Assembly (NCBI RefSeq): GCF_900109755.1
Contig: NZ_FOAR01000009.1
Coordinates: 62,001-126,000, forward strand
Origin: Pseudomonas agarici
GTDB lineage: Bacteria > Pseudomonadota > Gammaproteobacteria > Pseudomonadales > Pseudomonadaceae
Direction of reading: 5' to 3'
Length of the DNA: 64,000 nt
Numbering within the stretch: position 1 is the first letter of the stretch; every line of letters begins with the position of its first letter. The notes under the pieces were generated by a model. That model was not told where the DNA came from and made no database searches. It saw nothing but the letters and a program-made list of their open reading frames with translations. Positions 58,460 through 64,000 of the stretch are shown piece after piece. Both the position numbers and the translations under genes were made by a program.

Positions 58460-58946
58460 TGTGGACAACCCAATTGGAAACCTCCTGAAACGCGACATAA
58501 AATCGTCGCAAATAGTTGTTTTGTCACAGGTTTGAGTTGTCCCCGTTTGCTGTGGAGGTGGCTGTGGGTAACATGGGAGTAGCTCGCTGCAGGCCTTTGA
58601 AATCGTGGCTTGTAGCGTGTTGTGTGTTTTTTGATCAGTGATTTCTCCGCAAGTCTTCAAGGTATTTGTCAACAGATTTGTTACGGTTGAGTCAGTATCG
58701 AAAACCCCAGACAAACCTGTGGATAACTCTGTGGGCAAACTCTGGAAAGACCGCCGTGAGCAGCGTAGTTGCTGGCCTGGAGCCATCTCTATGAAGTCGG
58801 CTGGATGAGCTGCTCCGGCGAGCAGTGCATACGAGGTTGTCCGGGGTCAAGCGAAAAACTTTTGAAACAAAGCTGCGAGCCTTGTGGACAGGGGGTTCAA
58901 CGCTTTTCGACTTGCCCCCAGAGACTGTGGACGAGACTGTGGATAA
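58460..58946 (+). other. Cluster of DnaA-box-like 9-mers in a gene-free gap
   Basis: The plus strand carries TGTGGATAA (complement of the consensus TTATCCACA) at 58718 and 58938. Near matches are TGTGGACAA (58460), TGTGGGTAA (58563), TGTGGGCAA (58730), TGTGGACAG (58883) and TGTGGACGA (58926). All seven are in one orientation, and two pairs start exactly 12 bp apart. The surrounding 690 bp hold no credible gene. This may be a DnaA-titration or -reactivation locus, not the origin, as no dnaA/dnaN/rpmH genes are near. Confidence 0.65.
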
Positions 58947-59063
58947 GGTGCGCACACCGGACGCGAAGGCCCGGCCCGTCTGTCTTGATGGTGATTGAGT
59001 GTTTTTTGTACAGGCGCGGCGGCGTCAATGTCGACAACGCACACAGTTGCCGGCCTTTCTTAG

Positions 59064-59894
<831 letters not shown>

Positions 59895-59912
59895 TCACTG
59901 GACCTGTGGCAA

Positions 59913-61046
59913 TCAGCGCAGATAGTCTGCCAGGCCGTACAGGCAAGTCGCCAGATGATAAGGCGTGGTCGACGGCATGTCCTCGCGGCTGACCACGCCC
60001 GTGGCGTCCAGGCACTCATGCCAGCCACCCTCGTGCATGAAGCGTTGTTGCAGGCTCTGGAGCTGACGCCGCAGGCGTACCGAGTTATCCACACGCATGG
60101 TCAGAGCGCGCAGGTATTCGGCTTGGGCCCAGATCCTCTGGGTGCGGTCATGCGCGCTGCCGTCGATGGCGAGCATGGCGCTGACCGCGCCGGTCCGTGG
60201 ATCGACACCCGTGCGCTCGGCATATTCGAAGCCGCGCTGCATGGTGGCATGCAGGGCTGTCCCGCGCATCAGTGGCGAGGACTCCAGGAGGAACAACCAT
60301 TCGAACTGATGGCCGGGCTCGAACCAGTTATCCACGGCGCCCAACGGTTTTTCCAGCATCACGTCGTGTTGGTGATCGATAAAGTTTTTTTGCAGGGCAC
60401 TGGTCAAGGTGATCAGATCGTGTTGCACGCGGGCATCGTCGCGTGCCGATAGCGTGGCTAGAAATGCCTCGGCCAGGTGCATCAGCGGGTTCTGCAACGG
60501 TCCACTGCCCAGGGGAGCCCAGTCGCGGTCCAGGCTCGCCTCATACAATCCGTCACCGCTGGCGAAACGCACGGCGATCGCGTCCAGGGCGGCGTCGAGC
60601 ACCGACGCCACCTCTGGCTCGCGAACTTTGGCCCAGTAGTGGGCGCAGGCGAAGAGAATGAACGCGTGGGTGTAGAGGTCCTTGCGAGCGTCCAGCGGCG
60701 CGCCTTGCGGATCGATACTGTAGAACCAGCCGCCATGCTCGGCATCATGGAAATACCGCTGCAGGGAGCGCAACAGCGCGGCGGCGCGACCGGCGGCGTC
60801 GGGGAAGGCGCTGTCGCCGATCAGGCTGGAGAACAGGTATAGCTGACGTGCGCAAGCCATGGCGCGATAACGCCGCACCGGCAACGGTTGCCCCGTGGCG
60901 TCCAACGCTTCATAGGGCAACGCCAACTCGCCATTCCAGCCAGGGCCCTGCCACAGAGGCACGATCACCTGACGAAAGTGCTGTTGCAGTGCGTCGGACA
61001 GGGCAGTCAGTGCAGATTGGGAGGTGGAGCTGGAAACATCGGGCAT
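59913..61046 (-). CDS. AGE-family epimerase/isomerase (D-mannose isomerase-like)
   Basis: N-acylglucosamine 2-epimerase family proteins fold as an (alpha/alpha)6 barrel and interconvert sugars such as mannose and fructose. The 377-residue sequence has RRYRAMACARQLYLFS, KDLYTHAFILFACAHYW, NPLMHLAEAFLA and EPGHQFEWLFLLE, the last with the conserved histidine and glutamate of the active site. Without a sugar operon, the substrate is uncertain. Convergent with the SDR gene. Confidence 0.85.
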   Translation of the reverse strand: MPDVSSSTSQSALTALSDALQQHFRQVIVPLWQGPGWNGELALPYEALDATGQPLPVRRYRAMACARQLYLFSSLIGDSAFPDAAGRAAALLRSLQRYFHDAEHGGWFYSIDPQGAPLDARKDLYTHAFILFACAHYWAKVREPEVASVLDAALDAIAVRFASGDGLYEASLDRDWAPLGSGPLQNPLMHLAEAFLATLSARDDARVQHDLITLTSALQKNFIDHQHDVMLEKPLGAVDNWFEPGHQFEWLFLLESSPLMRGTALHATMQRGFEYAERTGVDPRTGAVSAMLAIDGSAHDRTQRIWAQAEYLRALTMRVDNSVRLRRQLQSLQQRFMHEGGWHECLDATGVVSREDMPSTTPYHLATCLYGLADYLR

Positions 61047-61321
61047 CGTCTGGCGTCGTCAGAGCAAGGGCGTTTGTGCGACATGGTAACAGGCAGGCCG
61101 CTGTTGTGTCAGATAGGCCGTTGCTTGCGTCATGGCGCACGAGCTTACCCGTGACAGCGCCTAAACCGTACAAGCCACTACACCTCGGTCGTCCGCGAAG
61201 CCCCCTGGCCGTGTACGAACTGTGTTCGAAGCAAGGCCAGGTCGACCCTCGATGCTGCCTGGGCGAGCGCAGCGTCGGTCGGATATGAGCTCAAGCGATG
61301 TGGTACTGTCCCAATACGTCT
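61047..61321. other. Gap, with a possible relic of the MITE-like end
   Basis: No gene is supported. Near 61165-61181 the sequence ACCGTACAAGCCACTA resembles the right terminus of MITE-like copy 3 (ACCGTACAGGCCACTA), but the flanking sequence does not align well. Confidence 0.35.
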
Positions 61322-62392
61322 TTATCCTTTTGCCACACTGAAACCCGAAAACAGGCTCGTTGCCGGTTTGTGATCGCCTTCGTTGCGATACTGGCCGAAT
61401 TTGGCATACGAATCGCTACTGTGGGTATCGAACATGGTGGAGATGCCTTTCTTGTCGAAGACGTTCTCGCCGTTCTTCGTCACCGAGATTTCCCCATTGC
61501 CAATGCCGCGTTTGAAGTCGATCTGAAAGTCTGCCCACTTGCCGACATCTTTTGCCGCATCTCCTGGCTTGCCGATGTTGAACACTTTCGACGGTGCGTT
61601 GCTGTCTTGGCTGGTCTTCAGATGCAACTGGTATTGGCCATTCTTGGTAGTCAACCAAGCGCGCGGGCTGGGTTTGGCGTTGTTGTGGTCGAGTACCTGA
61701 AAGAAAGTGCCATCATTGTTAGACTCACGCTTCATGCCGAACTTGAAGCTGTATGGCTGCCCTTCCTGAAGCTTGGTGCCGTCCTTGATTTCGGCGCGGG
61801 GGCTGGTGGAGTGCTCGGTATAATGGCCTTTATTGAAGTCAACCTTGATCACATTGCCACGTTCTGGATCGTGGGCCATGCCAATTTTGTCTTCCGCGGA
61901 TTTCTGCACACTCAATTGGTTGCCCAGTGAGTGCTCGGAGAAATTGCCATTCGCTGGGCTGCCCGGACCGCCTGGGTGATTCTGAGGCGCGCCAGTCGGG
62001 TGTGACTGGCTGTCGATAGGGGAGTGCCCCGAGGCGCCATTACCCTTTCCACCACCGGTCACTGCGCTGTTCGACGGCTCGTCGGAGGCGTCCGATTGGC
62101 CTTTCATCAACGTGCTCAATCGCTGAAGCATGTCCTGAATCAGCGTCATCAATTGCGTCAGGGGATCACTCTGATTGTCTGGGCCCGCCATGGCGTTGTT
62201 ATGCGGTTGTTGTAGGAAATTGTGATGGCTGCCGAAATTGACCGGCGAGTTTTGCATGTGCGAGTGAAAGGAAATCGGCGAATTGCCAGTACCAGTACCA
62301 GCGCCTGATTGAGTGTTTGAAGGCGTAAGGTGCTGTGTGCTGGGCGGCAACTCGAGTGCAATGGTACGGATAAGCGAATTGATCGACGTCAT
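61322..62392 (-). CDS. Harpin-like N-terminus fused to a polysaccharide-lyase-like domain; predicted T3SS-secreted
   Basis: A 356-residue protein with no Sec signal. Residues 1-150 are low-complexity (Gly, Ser, Asn, Gln, His, Pro) around one amphipathic leucine-rich helix (76-98, DPLTQLMTLIQDMLQRLSTL), as in harpins. Residues about 150-356 look like a beta-jelly-roll polysaccharide lyase (alginate-lyase-2 or heparin-lyase-I-like): TSPRAEI, FFQVLDHNNAKP and, near the end, YAKFGQYR (329-336). HrpW and HopAK1 of P. syringae have the same plan with a pectate lyase domain. A perfect hrp box lies 64 bases upstream. Likely role: secreted by type III secretion and acting on plant wall or matrix polysaccharide. 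Lyase activity and substrate are inferred. Confidence 0.75.
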   Translation of the reverse strand: MTSINSLIRTIALELPPSTQHLTPSNTQSGAGTGTGNSPISFHSHMQNSPVNFGSHHNFLQQPHNNAMAGPDNQSDPLTQLMTLIQDMLQRLSTLMKGQSDASDEPSNSAVTGGGKGNGASGHSPIDSQSHPTGAPQNHPGGPGSPANGNFSEHSLGNQLSVQKSAEDKIGMAHDPERGNVIKVDFNKGHYTEHSTSPRAEIKDGTKLQEGQPYSFKFGMKRESNNDGTFFQVLDHNNAKPSPRAWLTTKNGQYQLHLKTSQDSNAPSKVFNIGKPGDAAKDVGKWADFQIDFKRGIGNGEISVTKNGENVFDKKGISTMFDTHSSDSYAKFGQYRNEGDHKPATSLFSGFSVAKG

Positions 62393-62455
62393 GGTCTCGT
62401 CCTATCGTTGAGAAGTACAAACCGCCGACGTGACAGTGGGCAGCCCTCAGAAGAC

Positions 62456-62483
62456 TGAGTGGCGATTGCAGTGGCTCGGTTCC
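62456..62483 (-). promoter_or_regulatory. hrp box (HrpL-dependent promoter)
   Basis: On the minus strand, GGAACC is followed by GA, and after a 15-bp spacer by CCACTCA. This fits GGAACC-N15/16-CCACNNA exactly. The CCAC element ends 64 bases before the start codon of the harpin-like gene. HrpL is the ECF sigma factor of plant-pathogen-type type III secretion. Confidence 0.85.
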
Positions 62484-62527
62484 AAATAGAAATACAGGTA
62501 GGAACGTTGCGCGGCGTGTCAGGCTCT

Positions 62528-62568
62528 GTCCGAAATGTAGCTGCGCTCGCCCACGCGGTGTTGAAAGC
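62528..62568 (+). repeat. 41-bp dispersed repeat, copy 2
   Basis: 34 of 41 bases match 43639-43679 in the same orientation. It lies between the hrp box and the 3' end of the TetR gene. Confidence 0.6.
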
Positions 62569-62604
62569 CCGGTTTACCGGTGATGCACCGCGTCTTGTGC
62601 TGGA

Positions 62605-63237
62605 TTACTCGGTGCTGCCGAGTCCCTGCCAGTGTTTCAAGCCGATAAAGATGAAGCGCAATTGCTGGGTAATCTTGGCTTGCGGCGTCAGGTGTTCGGG
62701 CAGCGGTTCGAGCGGCGGGTCGATGATTTCCGGCAAGGTGGCGAACACGCTCTTGACGACCAGGTCGGCTATCACCGCCAGGCCGGGAGCATCCAAGTGC
62801 CGCAACTTGGGCATCAGGGTCAGGTCGGCGGCCAGATCGGAGCTGATGTGTTCGCGCAAGGTGGCGATGGCCTGGCGTACCCGCAATGAGCCGCCGTACT
62901 GCTCGCGAGCGAGAAACAGGAATTGTGAACGGTTCATCGCCACGACATCGAGGAAGATCCTTATCGAGGCATCAATGATTCCGCCCATGATGAATTCGTT
63001 GTGGCGAACCAGGCGGATGGTTTCCCGGAAGGTCTGGCCGACTTCGCAGACCAGCGCCAGCCCGAGCTGGTCCATATCGTCGAAATGTCGGTAGAAGCCG
63101 GTCGGCACGATGCCGGCGGTTTTCGCCACTTCCCTCAGGCTGAGGCCACCAAACCCGCGTCCACCCTCCATCAGTTGGCGCGCGGCGTCCATCAGGGCAT
63201 GTCGGGTTTGTTGTTTCTGTTCGGCGCGAGGCAGCAT
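62605..63237 (-). CDS. TetR-family regulator, DesT/FabR-like
   Basis: A 210-residue TetR repressor with PRAEQKQQTRHALMDAARQLMEGG leading into the helix-turn-helix SLREVAKTAGIVPTGFYRHFDDMDQL. The HTH and the following RLVRH and RSQFLFLAREQYGGS segments closely recall DesT of P. aeruginosa and E. coli FabR, which sense the unsaturated/saturated acyl-CoA ratio and control desaturase or fab genes. The desaturase target is not in the window. I take the ATG at 63237; the TTG at 63264 would add nine residues. Confidence 0.85.
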   Translation of the reverse strand: MLPRAEQKQQTRHALMDAARQLMEGGRGFGGLSLREVAKTAGIVPTGFYRHFDDMDQLGLALVCEVGQTFRETIRLVRHNEFIMGGIIDASIRIFLDVVAMNRSQFLFLAREQYGGSLRVRQAIATLREHISSDLAADLTLMPKLRHLDAPGLAVIADLVVKSVFATLPEIIDPPLEPLPEHLTPQAKITQQLRFIFIGLKHWQGLGSTE

Positions 63238-63357
63238 CGAGAGAGGGGTTTTTCCGCAGGACAAGAGCGCAGCACTCTAGCAAATCAGCTTTGCCTGCGT
63301 CGAATGCGGTGGAGCAACAAGCGCGTGATGCGATGAGGCGGGGTTCCAGAAATGCCA

Positions 63358-63383
63358 AAGCCCGATCCAGGAGATCGGGCTTT
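63358..63383. terminator. Hairpin between TetR gene and repeat-rich gene
   Basis: AAAGCCCGATC (63358-63368) pairs perfectly with GATCGGGCTTT (63373-63383). Read on the minus strand it ends in CTTTGG, so it is a likely terminator for the repeat-rich gene upstream. Confidence 0.75.
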
Positions 63384-63402
63384 GTTCCAGGCCAGCATGG
63401 GT

Positions 63403-63906
63403 TTAGCTCAAGGACTGATGACGTTCGGCCAGGCGATCGGCACCGCCTTCGACGATCAGGCCCTTGTCTCTCAGGCGATCATTACCACCTTCGGCGAGCG
63501 TTTGGCCTTTCTGGTTTTGCGGGGTCCGGTCACTGCCATCGGCGGCCAGGGAACGGATTTGTGGGGCCCGGTCGGAGGTGTCGTCCGAAGCCTGCAGACG
63601 ACCTTGTGGAGTCCGTGCCGAACCATCGGCGGCCAGGGTCTGACCTTTCTGGTTTTGTGGGGTGCGGTCACTGCCATCGGCGGCCAGGGAACGGATTTGT
63701 GGAGCCCGGTCGGAGGTGTCGTCGGAAGCCTGGAAGCGGTCCTGCGGAGTCCGTGCCGAACCATCGGCAGCCAGGGTGTTGAGCGACTGGCTGACAGTGC
63801 CGTGGCTGCTTTGAGCTTGTGGCGTGGCTTGTTCGCGGGCCGGCAAGGCATAGGCGTTGGCAGCGAGGACGGCAAGGGTAAGGCTGAGTAGGAATTGGCG
63901 TTTCAT
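63403..63906 (-). CDS. Secreted repeat-rich protein (phage infection protein-like)
   Basis: A 167-residue protein with a signal peptide (MKRQFLLSLTLAVLAANAYA-LPA). The mature part contains a 46-residue unit, starting LAADGSARTPQ and ending NQKGQT, in two nearly identical tandem copies, each made of two LAADGS(A/D)RTPQ half-units. A degenerate LAEGGNDRL/VEGGADRLAE tail follows. Similar pseudomonad proteins carry the uninformative label phage infection protein. Likely periplasmic or surface and disordered; role unknown. The ATG at 63906 has a GGAG; 63984 does not. Confidence 0.78.
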   Translation of the reverse strand: MKRQFLLSLTLAVLAANAYALPAREQATPQAQSSHGTVSQSLNTLAADGSARTPQDRFQASDDTSDRAPQIRSLAADGSDRTPQNQKGQTLAADGSARTPQGRLQASDDTSDRAPQIRSLAADGSDRTPQNQKGQTLAEGGNDRLRDKGLIVEGGADRLAERHQSLS

Positions 63907-64000
63907 GATCGGTTGCTCCGTGAGAAAGCTATAAAGTGGGTACGAAGCCAATGCTACTCTTGCAAAATCGATATGAAAGTTCATAAAGACAATGGTAATA

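Noticed and set aside
61150..61290. A fifth full copy of the MITE-like repeat
   Set aside because: Only about 16 bases resemble one terminus; the rest does not align, so at most a relic.

Overview
This is a chromosomal window from a Pseudomonas of the fluorescens group. That placement rests on recognising the proteins and the gene order, not on a search. The order queG/nnr-tsaE-amiB-mutL-miaA-hfq-hflX-hflK-hflC-hisZ-purA-tRNA-Leu-rnr-rlmB-rpsF-rpsR-rplI-dnaB is the conserved pseudomonad arrangement. The azurin, nadE/pncB, pipecolate/lysine catabolism and braCDEFG blocks also fit.

Layout. (1) Positions 1-8230 hold an operon of three large, poorly characterised proteins; the first runs off the left edge. 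It has a hydrophobic segment reminiscent of Tcd-type pore-forming regions. The third gene ends inside a 165-bp MITE-like repeat, and a remnant of a second copy of the first gene's 3' end follows. (2) Positions 8237-31680 are core genome: tRNA modification, metabolite repair, cell-wall cleavage, mismatch repair, Hfq/HflX/HflKC, purine synthesis, a chemoreceptor, two tandem tRNA-Leu(CAG) units, RNase R, ribosomal proteins and DnaB. (3) Positions 31741-35475 encode a 1244-residue polymorphic-toxin-like protein with a dermonecrotic-toxin-type N-terminus and a SET-methyltransferase-like C-terminus. (4) Positions 38044-42954 are a type VI secretion accessory island: Hcp, a divergent candidate membrane-active effector, and several polytopic membrane proteins, two of which are paralogues flanking the hcp/effector pair. 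(5) Positions 43201-48523 hold azurin, a DUF1338 (2-oxoadipate dioxygenase/decarboxylase type) enzyme and NAD salvage genes. (6) Positions 48658-52904 carry the LysR/amaB/amaA pipecolate (D-lysine) catabolic genes, with two MITE-like copies inserted. (7) Positions 53196-58365 hold braCDEFG (branched-chain amino-acid ABC importer) behind a textbook sigma-54 promoter. (8) Positions 58440-59129 are a gene-free stretch with a cluster of same-strand DnaA-box-like 9-mers. (9) Positions 59130-63906 hold an SDR, an AGE-family isomerase, a harpin-like/polysaccharide-lyase protein with a perfect hrp box, a DesT/FabR-like TetR regulator and a repeat-rich secreted protein.

The most notable signals are the HrpL-type promoter in front of the two-domain harpin-like lyase, the SET-domain toxin, the Hcp effector/immunity-like island, the DnaA-box cluster and the MITE-like family (four copies, two in the ama locus). 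Together they suggest a plant- or host-associated pseudomonad with type III and type VI secretion, though no secretion apparatus genes lie in the window. All functional statements are from motif reading and memory of families; no database search was possible.
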